Assembly: GCF_012641365.1 (NCBI RefSeq)
Contig: NZ_JABAIM010000001.1
Coordinates: 1,364,001-1,428,000 of the forward strand
DNA from: Leeia aquatica
GTDB lineage: Bacteria; Pseudomonadota; Gammaproteobacteria; Burkholderiales; Leeiaceae
Direction: 5' to 3'
Length of the DNA stretch: 64,000 nucleotides
The position numbers were made by a program, and so were the translations under genes. The notes beneath the pieces were generated by a model. That model saw only the letters and a program-made list of their open reading frames with translations. It did no database searches and was not told the DNA's origin. Shown piece by piece: positions 55,027-63,111 of this stretch (position 1 is the first letter of the stretch; the number at the start of each line of letters is the position of its first letter).

Positions 55027-56196
55027 TTACTGGCGAGCAGCCTTCACCTGGGCAGGCTGCAACAGGTCACCCTTGTTGTTGCCCCAGGCATTGCGCTCAT
55101 ACGTTACCACCGCCGCAATATCGGTATCGGACAGTTGCTTCCAGGCTGACATGGCCGTACCCGCCTTGCCTTTCAGCACGATTCCCAGATGGTCTGCGAT
55201 CGGGCCGGTTGCCACCTTGGAGCCTGCCAGTGCCGGGAAGCTACCCGGCACACCCTGGCCACTGGCCTGATGGCAAGCGGCACAGTTGGCTTCGTACACC
55301 CCTTTGCCCCGCGCCACCAGATCCGGCAAGGCCCATACCTTGTTCGGGTCGTCCTTGGCCAAGGCCAGGCGCGCCTTGGTGTCCGCCTTCCATTTGTCGT
55401 AATCCGCTTGCGGCAAGGCACGCACCACAATCGGCATGAAGCCATGATCCTTGCCACAGAGCTCAGCACACTGACCGCGGTAGATCCCCGGCGCATCTGC
55501 CTTGAACCAGGCATCACGGATGAAGCCCGGGATGGCATCCTGCTTCACACCCAGTTGCGGCACCCACCAGGCGTGAATCACGTCGTTGGCGGTCAGCAGC
55601 AGGCGCACCTTCTTGCCAACCGGCACCACCAGCTCCGTACCCGGCTCCACTTCCAGCAGGTAGTGGGCATTCTTGGCAGCGCTCTTGCCGTCGTAGTTAT
55701 CAATCTGGTCACGCGGGGTCGCCAGCGCCGAGACATACTCGATGCCATCGTCGAGGTAGTTGTAACCCCACTTCCACTGATAACCCGTGACCTTGACCGT
55801 CACCGCCGCGTTGCTGCTGTCCTTCTGCGCGATCACGGTTTTGGCTGCGGGAATACACAATGCGATGAGGATCACGAACGGAATCACCGTCCAGATCACC
55901 TCAACCACATGGTTTTCGTGGAAATGCGCGGCTTGCGCGCCTTTGGACTTGCGGTGGGCGTAGATGGAATAGAACATCACGCCAAACACCACAAAGAAAA
56001 TCGCGAGGCAGACCACCAGCATCATGCTGTGCAGGTTGAAAATCTGCTCGGCAATGCCGGATTTCGGCGCTTGCAGGTTAAGCGGATAATTGCCGGGCTG
56101 ATTGCCCTCGGGCAGTGTGTCCGCAGCCCACGCCAGCGGCGACATCAACGCCAGCGATAACGTACAGGCCACTCTTTGCTTCATGGTTTCAAACAT
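55027..56196 (-). CDS. ctaC: cytochrome c oxidase subunit II with fused C-terminal cytochrome c
   Basis: About 389 residues. A signal peptide (CTLSLALMSPLAWA) and two membrane helices precede the CuA domain (CAELCGKDHGFM) with an aromatic tract YQWKWGYNY. A C-terminal cytochrome c domain has CAACH and a distal methionine (likely in TAMSAWKQL). This fused form marks a caa3-type oxidase. I used ATG at 56196 because GGGG lies just upstream; ATG at 56184 is equally possible. It is the first gene of the cta run. Confidence 0.93.
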   Translation of the reverse strand: MFETMKQRVACTLSLALMSPLAWAADTLPEGNQPGNYPLNLQAPKSGIAEQIFNLHSMMLVVCLAIFFVVFGVMFYSIYAHRKSKGAQAAHFHENHVVEVIWTVIPFVILIALCIPAAKTVIAQKDSSNAAVTVKVTGYQWKWGYNYLDDGIEYVSALATPRDQIDNYDGKSAAKNAHYLLEVEPGTELVVPVGKKVRLLLTANDVIHAWWVPQLGVKQDAIPGFIRDAWFKADAPGIYRGQCAELCGKDHGFMPIVVRALPQADYDKWKADTKARLALAKDDPNKVWALPDLVARGKGVYEANCAACHQASGQGVPGSFPALAGSKVATGPIADHLGIVLKGKAGTAMSAWKQLSDTDIAAVVTYERNAWGNNKGDLLQPAQVKAARQ

Positions 56197-56267
56197 GCAA
56201 CCCCCATACGGAAATGCCCTTGCTCGTATACCCACTACTTCGGTGCCAGTCACGTTCCTCGGCTCAA

Positions 56268-56296
56268 AATGCATGAGGAGGCCGCCACTGTGTCAA
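56268..56296 (-). promoter_or_regulatory. candidate sigma-70 promoter of the cta operon
   Basis: A perfect -35 TTGACA (56291-56296) is followed after 17 bases by TGCATT (56268-56273), a poor -10. It lies 72 bases upstream of the ctaC start. An activator or another sigma factor could be needed. Confidence 0.4.
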
Positions 56297-56346
56297 ATTG
56301 TCGCGGTCGATGTTAGCAAATGCGCAGCAACACGGGCAAGCCAGCC

Positions 56347-56360
56347 TTGATCTTGATCTA
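56347..56360. promoter_or_regulatory. FNR/ANR-like box upstream of ctaC
   Basis: TTGATCTTGATCTA matches TTGAT-N4-ATCAA except for one base. It lies about 150 bases upstream of ctaC. In related bacteria ANR-type sites tune terminal oxidases to oxygen, so oxygen control of the cta genes is plausible. One site with one mismatch is weak support. Confidence 0.35.
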
Positions 56361-56626
56361 AGTCATAATTTGTGCAGGTAGTTGCCGCGCCGCAACATGT
56401 TTTTGTCCAAAAACCGCCTGCATCCACGTCTGCAGGCCAAAAAATGCCCATTGGTGGCCTGAATTTGGTTTATTGCAGTGCATGATGAAAAAATCCAACA
56501 CTGCCAGCACGATTCAGCATGGACAGGCCGCCACGGTTGCGCAAGCGCCCAAGGGGACAGGTTACTCAGGGTATCAGCAGCAAGGTGCCCGAACCTTGGC
56601 AGGGTCCGGGCTTCGGCAAATGGCGC

Positions 56627-57310
56627 TTAATCTTGCAGTAGTGCCTGCAGTAACGGCTGCAGTTGCAAAGGAGAAGCGGGGGGCGCCTGCCACGGTAGTA
56701 CGCCCAGGCAAGGGGCAGGGATGTGCTGGCGCAAGGTGGCCAGGTTGGCCTCGGCATGGCGCATGACAGGGTCCAGCTGATTGGCGACCCAGCCCAATAG
56801 CGGTGCGCCACTGGCACGAATGGATTCAACCGACAGCAGCGCATGGTTCAGACAGCCCAGCCGCATGCCGACCACCAGCACCACCGGCAACTGTAGCTGC
56901 AGCGCGAGATCACGCATGAACAAGGTATCGGTGAGGGGCGCTAGCCAGCCGCCCGCACCTTCCACCAGCACCACATCCGCCTGCTGGCGCAATTGCTGCA
57001 GGTGGTCCGCCAGCAAAGCCAGATCAATCTCGACGCCCGCCTCGTGTGCCGCCAGATGCGGCGAAATCGGTGGACCAAACAAATAAGGGTTGACCCACGA
57101 CATCGGCTGCACGGAACTTGCGGCCTCTGCCAGCGCGCGGGCGTCTTCACTGTAGCGCCCCTCACCATCGACCAGTGCGCCACTGGCAACCGGCTTCATG
57201 CCCAGCACCTGCAGGCCATGCGCGCGCAAGCCATGCATCAATCGCACCGAGCTGAAGGTCTTGCCGACTTCGGTATCGGTGCCGGTCACGAAAAAGGCAG
57301 CACCTTTCAT
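56627..57310 (-). CDS. bioD: dethiobiotin synthetase
   Basis: A 227-residue P-loop enzyme that closes the ureido ring of dethiobiotin with CO2 and ATP. The P-loop is VTGTDTEVGKTF, followed by VLGMKPVASG, VLVEGAGGWLAPL and a late PVVLVVGMRLGCLNHALL. It overlaps bioC by four bases and ends the bioB-F-H-C-D cluster. Standard length. Confidence 0.95.
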   Translation of the reverse strand: MKGAAFFVTGTDTEVGKTFSSVRLMHGLRAHGLQVLGMKPVASGALVDGEGRYSEDARALAEAASSVQPMSWVNPYLFGPPISPHLAAHEAGVEIDLALLADHLQQLRQQADVVLVEGAGGWLAPLTDTLFMRDLALQLQLPVVLVVGMRLGCLNHALLSVESIRASGAPLLGWVANQLDPVMRHAEANLATLRQHIPAPCLGVLPWQAPPASPLQLQPLLQALLQD

Positions 57311-58191
57311 CCGCGTGACCCGCGCGGGTGGAAGTCAATCACCTGCCGCCCATCGGGCAGCTGTCTGGCAGGTCGGGGCTGCGGCTTCCAGGCATGCCCA
57401 TACACCACTTCGTAGGTGGCGGGCAGCTTGCCATCCTGCCGCAGCTGCTCGTAATTACGCAGCACCTGCTGCCAGCGCTGCTTACCCATCAGGCCCTGTG
57501 GGCGCCCGTGGGTCACATTGTGCGCACCGATGGCCTTGAGGTCCTGCATCACCGCACGCACATCATCGTAGGTGAGCGTCAGATACTCCATGTCCATAAC
57601 CGGCGTGGCAAAGCCATTGCGGACCAGGCCGTCGCCGATATCGTGCATGTCGATAAAACGGTTGACGTGGGTATGCCCGTCTAGCCCGGCAAAGGCTTGT
57701 CGCAACTCACGCAGGGTGTCCGGCCCCAGCGTGGAAAACATCAGCAGGCCTTCTGGCCGCAATACCCGGTGAAACTCGGCAAACGCCTGGTCCAGGTCCG
57801 TCACCCACTGGATGGCGAGGTTGGACCAGATCATGTCCACGCTGTCCGCCTGCAGGGGCAGGCGCTCAATGTCGGCACACAAGGCCGGAGCGGGGGCCAG
57901 CCAGCGCTTCAGCAAGCCTTGCTTGCGACGCGCCGCCAGCAGCATGCTGTGGGCAATGTCCAGCTCCAGCACCTGCGCCTTGGGATAGGTGGTGCGTAGC
58001 AGGCCGCTGCCATAGCCGGTGCCGGAACCGGCATCCAGCACCCGGTGCGGCTGATGCTTGATGTAATCCAGCCGCTCGGCCATGCGGTCACACACCTCCC
58101 GCTGCAATACTGCGGCGGCATCATAGCTATCCGCCGCACGCTCAAAAGCGCGCCGCATCAGGCGTTTTTCAGGCTGGAACACTTCAGGCAT
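57307..58191 (-). CDS. bioC: malonyl-ACP O-methyltransferase BioC
   Basis: A 294-residue SAM methyltransferase with glycine loop VLDAGSGTGYGSGLL, ADIERLPLQADSVDMIWSNLAIQWV and MFSTLGPDTLRELRQAF, all BioC-specific. It methylates malonyl-ACP to start pimeloyl synthesis; BioH later removes the methyl group. ATG at 58191 lies in the bioH stop region (8-base overlap); a GTG four codons earlier is less likely. Confidence 0.94.
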   Translation of the reverse strand: MPEVFQPEKRLMRRAFERAADSYDAAAVLQREVCDRMAERLDYIKHQPHRVLDAGSGTGYGSGLLRTTYPKAQVLELDIAHSMLLAARRKQGLLKRWLAPAPALCADIERLPLQADSVDMIWSNLAIQWVTDLDQAFAEFHRVLRPEGLLMFSTLGPDTLRELRQAFAGLDGHTHVNRFIDMHDIGDGLVRNGFATPVMDMEYLTLTYDDVRAVMQDLKAIGAHNVTHGRPQGLMGKQRWQQVLRNYEQLRQDGKLPATYEVVYGHAWKPQPRPARQLPDGRQVIDFHPRGSRG

Positions 58192-58945
58192 ACAACACTT
58201 CACGAATCAATGCCGCACACTCACGGCCATGGGTCAAAAACGGCGCATGCGCCGACTGGGGCAGCAGCAGGCTGCGTGCCTGCGGCAACTGTGTCTGCAG
58301 CCAGTGCGCCGCCCCGATCGGCACCAGCGTATCGCGCTCACCGTACAGCAGGACAGTGGGCTGCTTCACGGCAGGCAGCAGCGGTCGCAAATCGCTGTCA
58401 CGCAGCAGTTGCAAACCCGCTGCCAACGCCTCGGCACTCGCCAGGGGCCGCTCATGCAGGCTGTGGCGCAGCTGCTGCACCTGGCGGCGTGCCTCCGGGC
58501 TACCCAGCGCCTGCAAGGCCAGAAACTGCTGCACGGTGGCAGCGGTATCCGCCTGCAGCCGGTCCACAAACTGCTGCAGCACTGCCTCCGGCATGGCACA
58601 CGGCCAATCGGGCTGCTGCATGAAGCACGGCGAGCTGGCCATCAGACCCAGGCGCGTGACCCGCTGTGGACGGGTAGCTGCTGCCTGCAAGGCCAGCATG
58701 CCACCCAGCGACCAGCCCAGCCACATGGCCTGTTCCGGCACGGCATCCAGAATAGCCTCAGTCAGGCTCGCCACCGTGTAGGGGGTGCACAAGGCGGAAT
58801 GACCATGCCCCGGCAAATCCACCACATGCACGCGGGCAAACGCACTCAACCGGGATACGAACTCTCCCCACACCCCACCGTGCATGCCCCAGCCGTGCAA
58901 CAGCACCAGATCGGGACCGGTACCGTGGCTATCGACCCGTATCAT
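58184..58945 (-). CDS. bioH: pimeloyl-ACP methyl ester esterase BioH
   Basis: A 253-residue alpha/beta hydrolase. The nucleophile elbow GWSLGGML contains the catalytic serine; the aspartate is in YGERDTLVPI and the histidine in QSAHAPFLTH. The LVLLHGWGMHGGVW start is typical of BioH. It frees pimeloyl-ACP by cleaving its methyl ester. The ATG at 58945 overlaps the bioF stop. Confidence 0.93.
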   Translation of the reverse strand: MIRVDSHGTGPDLVLLHGWGMHGGVWGEFVSRLSAFARVHVVDLPGHGHSALCTPYTVASLTEAILDAVPEQAMWLGWSLGGMLALQAAATRPQRVTRLGLMASSPCFMQQPDWPCAMPEAVLQQFVDRLQADTAATVQQFLALQALGSPEARRQVQQLRHSLHERPLASAEALAAGLQLLRDSDLRPLLPAVKQPTVLLYGERDTLVPIGAAHWLQTQLPQARSLLLPQSAHAPFLTHGRECAALIREVLYA

Positions 58946-60180
58946 CAATCTGCCCCCGTGGTCAGCCGGGATGAATGAGCAGCGGAATCATAATCCGGCG
59001 TTCCACCCTGCCACTCCCGGGCGCAGGCGTGCAGCCCTTCCAGCAGCAGGCGAATATCGTCTTCGGTATGCGCCGCGCTGAGCGAAATGCGTAAACGCCC
59101 CTGCCCCACCGGGACCGTTGGCGGACGAATGCCGGGCACCCACAGCCCGCGTTGCCACAGGCGATCCGCCAGCTTCTGCGTCTCTTCGTTACTGCCCACC
59201 CGCAGCGGCTGAATCGCCGTTTCCGATGGCAGCAAGGTCCACGGCAGGTCCGCACACCCCTCTCGCAGCTGCCGAATGTGGGCGCGCAAGGTCTCTCGCC
59301 GCTGCTGGCCACCTTCGATCAGGTCCAGGCTTACGCACAGCGCGGCAGCCAGCGCCGGTGGCGATGCCGTGGTGTAGATGTAGCTGCGGCAACGGTTCAG
59401 CAACCAGTCGATCAGCAGAGCATCACCGCATACCGCCGCCCCTTGCACCCCTGCCGCCTTGCCAAAGGTCAGCAACTGGATCAAGCGCGGGTGATGCAGG
59501 CCCCAGTATTCCGCGCAACCTCGCCCGTGCTCGCCCAGCACCCCTAGGCCGTGGGCATCGTCCACATACAGCCAGGCATCATATTGCTCGGCCAGCGCCA
59601 GCAACTCTGGTAGCGGAGCCAGATCGCCATCCATGCTGTAGACGCCATCGACCACAATCAGCCGTCGCCGGGCAGGTGTGGTGGCCAGCAGTGTGGCCAG
59701 CTGGTTCAGGTCCTGATGGGCAAAGCGGCGAAAGGTGGCGCGGGACAGCAGGCAGCCATCGTTTAGCGAGGCATGGTTGAGGCGATCGGCAAAGATGGCG
59801 TCCTCACGCCCGACCAGCGCCGGGATGATGCCCACATTGGCGGCATAGCCGGTGGCAAAACTGAGCGCGGGCCAACCGGTAAACGCCTGTAGCCGCTGCT
59901 CCAGGCGGGCATGCTGCAAGTGATGGCCGCTGACCAGATGTGAGGCCGCGCCGCCCAAGCCGGATTCGTCCAGAGCCTGCTTGGCGGCGTCGATCAGCAG
60001 GGGGTGGTGTGCCAGCCCCAGATAGTCATTGCTGCAGAACGACAGTACCGCCCGCCCGTCCGCCACAATGTGGGTATCAGCCGGGGTGGTGCGGGTGCGG
60101 CGCTGACGGCGCAGCTGCTGCGCCGACAATTCATCCAGCTCCGCCGCAAATGCGGCGAACGGTGACTCAGCGGTGGCCAT
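58945..60180 (-). CDS. bioF: 8-amino-7-oxononanoate synthase
   Basis: A 411-residue PLP enzyme of the alpha-oxoamine synthase family. Motifs [32 protein letters not shown] (here [10 protein letters not shown]) and the PLP lysine in [10 protein letters not shown] are present. It joins pimeloyl-ACP and alanine. I chose ATG at 60180 (MATAESPF); a GTG at 60192 is the upstream alternative. It overlaps bioB's 3' end by 14 bases. Confidence 0.94.
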   Translation of the reverse strand: MATAESPFAAFAAELDELSAQQLRRQRRTRTTPADTHIVADGRAVLSFCSNDYLGLAHHPLLIDAAKQALDESGLGGAASHLVSGHHLQHARLEQRLQAFTGWPALSFATGYAANVGIIPALVGREDAIFADRLNHASLNDGCLLSRATFRRFAHQDLNQLATLLATTPARRRLIVVDGVYSMDGDLAPLPELLALAEQYDAWLYVDDAHGLGVLGEHGRGCAEYWGLHHPRLIQLLTFGKAAGVQGAAVCGDALLIDWLLNRCRSYIYTTASPPALAAALCVSLDLIEGGQQRRETLRAHIRQLREGCADLPWTLLPSETAIQPLRVGSNEETQKLADRLWQRGLWVPGIRPPTVPVGQGRLRISLSAAHTEDDIRLLLEGLHACAREWQGGTPDYDSAAHSSRLTTGAD

Positions 60181-61240
60181 GGCCACAGCCACAGCCGCCG
60201 GTCGGTGAGGTCTGGTCGTCCTCGTCGTCGTGGCAGTGGCTCATCTCAAACTGTTGCGGGCGCATGTTCAGCTTGGTCAGCAGCGCCTGATCGCGGCTGA
60301 CTTCCGGGTTTCCGGTGGTCAACAGCTTGTCACCATAGAAAATCGAGTTGGCCCCCGCCATGAAGCACAGCGCCTGCATGGCCTCCGGCATGGCCTGCCG
60401 ACCCGCAGACAGGCGGACATGGCTGCGCGGCATCAAGATACGCGCCACCGCGATGGTGCGCACAAACTCGGTCCAGTCCAGTGCATCGGTACCGTGCAAC
60501 GGGGTGCCTTCCACCTGCACCAGATTGTTGATCGGCACCGATTCCGGCTGTGGCTCCAGATTAGCCAGCTGTGCCAGCAGCCCGGCCCGTTCCAGCCGGG
60601 TTTCGCCCATGCCGACGATGCCGCCACTACAGACGTTGATGCCGGCCTGACGCACCTTGTTGAGGGTATCCAGCCGGTCTTCATAGTCGCGGCTGCTGAT
60701 GATGTCGCCGTACTTTTCCGGCGCGGTATCCAGATTGTGGTTGTAATAGTCGAGCCCCGCATCCCGCAGCTGCTCGGCCTGGCCTTTTTGCAGCATGCCG
60801 AGCGTGGCACAGGTTTCCAGCCCCAGCGCCTTTACCGCCTTGACCATTTCGATCACCGGCGTCAGCTCTTCCTGGCCCGGCCCGCGCCAGGCCGCGCCCA
60901 TGCAGAAGCGCCCGGCCCCGGCTGCCTTGGCAGCTTTGGCCGCGCTCAATACCTCGTCCAGCTGCAACATCGGCTGATTGTCCACCCCCGCGTCGTGCAT
61001 GGCCGACTGCGGACAGTAGCTGCAATCCTCAGAGCAGCCACCGGTCTTGATCGACAGCAGGGTGGACAGCTGTACCACATTGGGGTCAAAGTGCTGACGG
61101 TGAACGGTCTGCGCCTGAAACAGCAGATCGTTGAAAGGCAGGTCAAGCAGTGCCTGCACGTCTTCGGCAGTGAAACGGTCCACCTCAGGATGTGCTTGCA
61201 GCGGGGTCAGGGTCTGGAAATGCAGGGTATGCTGGCTCAT
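60167..61240 (-). CDS. bioB: biotin synthase
   Basis: A 357-residue radical-SAM enzyme that inserts sulfur into dethiobiotin. The 4Fe-4S motif is [13 protein letters not shown]; the 2Fe-2S ligands are in [13 protein letters not shown] and INVCSGG with an arginine in HVRLSAGR. The C-terminal tail ([18 protein letters not shown]) is Cys- and His-rich and not needed for the core fold. It is the first gene of the bio cluster, divergent from comF. Confidence 0.96.
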   Translation of the reverse strand: MSQHTLHFQTLTPLQAHPEVDRFTAEDVQALLDLPFNDLLFQAQTVHRQHFDPNVVQLSTLLSIKTGGCSEDCSYCPQSAMHDAGVDNQPMLQLDEVLSAAKAAKAAGAGRFCMGAAWRGPGQEELTPVIEMVKAVKALGLETCATLGMLQKGQAEQLRDAGLDYYNHNLDTAPEKYGDIISSRDYEDRLDTLNKVRQAGINVCSGGIVGMGETRLERAGLLAQLANLEPQPESVPINNLVQVEGTPLHGTDALDWTEFVRTIAVARILMPRSHVRLSAGRQAMPEAMQALCFMAGANSIFYGDKLLTTGNPEVSRDQALLTKLNMRPQQFEMSHCHDDEDDQTSPTGGCGCGHGHR

Positions 61241-61276
61241 GGCAGGTACAGGTCATTACGTTGCCGCGAGGGTAGG

Positions 61277-61999
61277 ATGAACCGCAAGGATTGTCAAATT
61301 TTAGCCGGCCATTTTTTGAACCACTGCGCACAATTTGTGCAATCACTCCTCCCCGGCCGTTGCGCCTTGTGTGACCGCAGCGGCAACCATCCCCTATGCG
61401 CATCCTGCTGGCAAGCCCTGCCCCGATTGGGCCCAACCCGCTGCCGAGGCTGCGCCCGACCTTTATCGCAGCCAGGTCTGTGCGGCCCCTGTCTGCGTCA
61501 GCCCCTGAGCCTTCAGCAAATCCATGCCAGCTATCATTTTGACGCCCCGCTGAGTGCCTTGATTCACCGCTTCAAGTATCGGCAGCGCTGGGCGGATGCC
61601 CGCCTGTTGGCCCGGTTGATGCTGGAGGACGTACCGGACTGGCCTGCGGGTACCCTGCTGTTGCCCATCCCGCTGCATCCACACCGTTTGCGCGAGCGAG
61701 GCTATAATCAGGCCGCCCTGCTCGCTCGCCACCTGGCGCGTACCTTGCAGCTGCCCAGTAGCTTGACTGCCTTGCAACGGGAACGCGACACGCTACAACA
61801 GCAAGGCTTGTCACGCCAGGAGCGACAACGTAACCTCAAAGGGGCCTTCCACGTGGATGGCAGCCAAGTGGCCGGGCGCTGCGTGGTATTGGTCGACGAC
61901 GTGATGACCACCGGCAGCACGCTGGACACCGCCAGTCGGGCCCTGCTGCGGGCAGGCGCACGTCAGGTCGAGGGCTGGGTTCTGGCCCGCGCCTTGTAA
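61277..61999 (+). CDS. comF: ComF/GntX-family phosphoribosyltransferase-like protein
   Basis: A 240-residue protein with an N-terminal zinc-finger-like Cys cluster (CALCDRSG..CASCW, CRGCARP, CGPC) and a C-terminal PRT-fold. That fold contains RGYNQAALLARHLA and the PRPP loop VVLVDDVMTTGSTLDTA. ComF takes part in DNA uptake in competent bacteria; in others the role is unclear. The ATG at 61277 follows GAGGG. The enormous upstream open frame is antisense to bioB. Confidence 0.88.
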   Translation: MNRKDCQILAGHFLNHCAQFVQSLLPGRCALCDRSGNHPLCASCWQALPRLGPTRCRGCARPLSQPGLCGPCLRQPLSLQQIHASYHFDAPLSALIHRFKYRQRWADARLLARLMLEDVPDWPAGTLLLPIPLHPHRLRERGYNQAALLARHLARTLQLPSSLTALQRERDTLQQQGLSRQERQRNLKGAFHVDGSQVAGRCVVLVDDVMTTGSTLDTASRALLRAGARQVEGWVLARAL

Positions 62000-62073
62000 G
62001 CACCCCCAGCATGATTTCCAGGCGGATGCCACGATGGCAGGCCGCTGCTTTGACCGATTCAGGAGTACCGCAC

Positions 62074-62574
62074 ATGAGCCACCCCGCCATCATTCAACCT
62101 GATGCCATCCGTGATGCAGATGACAGCAGCTATCCCGGCAGCCGCGAGCTGCATGGCATTGGGGCCAACTTCGGCCAGCATTTCGGCCTGCAGCGGCTGG
62201 GCATCCATCACGAGCTGCTGCCGCCCGGCCGCCGCACTTCACGACCGCACGCCGAGGCCGACGAGGAAGAATTCGTTTATGTGCTGAGCGGCGCACCCGA
62301 TGTCTGGCTGGATGGCGAGCTGCACCGCCTGCAGCCGGGCGAGGCGGTGGGCTTCCCGGCAGGCACCGGGCTGGCACACACCTTCATCAACAATACCGAC
62401 GAGATGGTGACGCTGCTGGTAGTCGGCGAAAAAGTACCCGGCTGTCGGGTGCATTACCCGCTACACCCGGACTACAACCAGACCATTGGCGAGCGTCACT
62501 GGACACCCCCCGCCCGTCCGCTGGGCCCCCACGATGGGCTGCCGGACGCCCTGCGCGCCAACCCGGTGGATTAA
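62074..62574 (+). CDS. cupin-domain protein
   Basis: A 166-residue cupin with motif RPHAEADEEEFVYVLSGAPDVWLDGE, then LQPGEAVGFPAGTGLAHTFIN. The iron- or zinc-type ligands are H, E, E and the late H in GTGLAHTF. The function is unknown. AGGAG lies eight bases before ATG at 62074. trmL begins three bases after its stop, so the two share a transcript. Confidence 0.82.
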   Translation: MSHPAIIQPDAIRDADDSSYPGSRELHGIGANFGQHFGLQRLGIHHELLPPGRRTSRPHAEADEEEFVYVLSGAPDVWLDGELHRLQPGEAVGFPAGTGLAHTFINNTDEMVTLLVVGEKVPGCRVHYPLHPDYNQTIGERHWTPPARPLGPHDGLPDALRANPVD

Positions 62575-62577
62575 GGC

Positions 62578-63042
62578 ATGTTCCATATTGTCCTGTTCAA
62601 CCCCGAAATTCCGCCGAATACCGGTAATGTGATCCGGCTGGCCGCCAACACCGGCTGCCAGCTTCATCTGGTCGAGCCTCTGGGTTTTCCGCTGGAAGAC
62701 GCCAAGCTGCGCCGCGCCGGGCTGGACTACCACGAGTACGCCCGCATGCAGGTGCACCCGGACTGGGCAAGCTGCAAGGCGGCATTGGGCGAGCGGCGCT
62801 GCTTTGCCTTCACTACCAAGGGCAGCCACTGCTTCAGTGAAGTCGCGTTCCAGCCGGAAGATGTATTCGTGTTTGGCCCGGAAACCCGTGGCCTGCCTGC
62901 CGAACTGCTGCAGGAATTTGCCCCGGCTGAGCGCCTGCGCTTGCCGATGCTGCCGACCAGCCGCAGCATGAACCTGTCCAACACCGTGGCGATCACAGTG
63001 TTCGAGGCCTGGCGACAGCACGATTTCGGCGGACATCGCTGA
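62578..63042 (+). CDS. trmL: tRNA (cytidine/uridine-2'-O-)-methyltransferase TrmL
   Basis: A 154-residue SPOUT-fold enzyme with the trefoil-knot motifs LFNPEIPPNTGNVIRLAANTG, FVFGPETRGLP and LPMLPTSRSMNLSNTVAI. TrmL methylates the ribose at position 34 of leucine tRNAs. It sits last on the transcript with the cupin and ends at a strong terminator. Confidence 0.94.
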   Translation: MFHIVLFNPEIPPNTGNVIRLAANTGCQLHLVEPLGFPLEDAKLRRAGLDYHEYARMQVHPDWASCKAALGERRCFAFTTKGSHCFSEVAFQPEDVFVFGPETRGLPAELLQEFAPAERLRLPMLPTSRSMNLSNTVAITVFEAWRQHDFGGHR

Positions 63043-63063
63043 TCGCCCCCAGCGTGCAGGCAA

Positions 63064-63096
63064 CAAAAAAGCAGGCACCCGGCCTGCTTTTTTGTT
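63064..63096. terminator. bidirectional terminator between trmL and the nucleotidase gene
   Basis: GCAGGC and GCCTGC flank ACCCG, with AAAAAA upstream and TTTTTT downstream. This gives terminators on both strands for the two converging genes. Confidence 0.93.
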
Positions 63097-63111
63097 TGCT
63101 ACTGCATGGTC

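Larger units (their letters stand above)
56197..56626. other. 430-base gap between ctaC and bioD
   Basis: No convincing gene lies here. The part next to ctaC holds a candidate promoter and an FNR/ANR-like site. A 7-bp inverted repeat CAGGCCA (56433-56439) / TGGCCTG (56455-56461) is of unclear use. I see nothing else. Confidence 0.7.

Noticed and set aside
56433-56461. Terminator of the bio operon
   Set aside because: A 7-bp stem with a 15-base loop lies about 170 bases after the bioD stop and has no T-run after it on the minus strand.
60230-61276. Long N-terminal extension of the ComF frame
   Set aside because: It is antisense to bioB. The ComF family start and a GAGGG site fit 61277.
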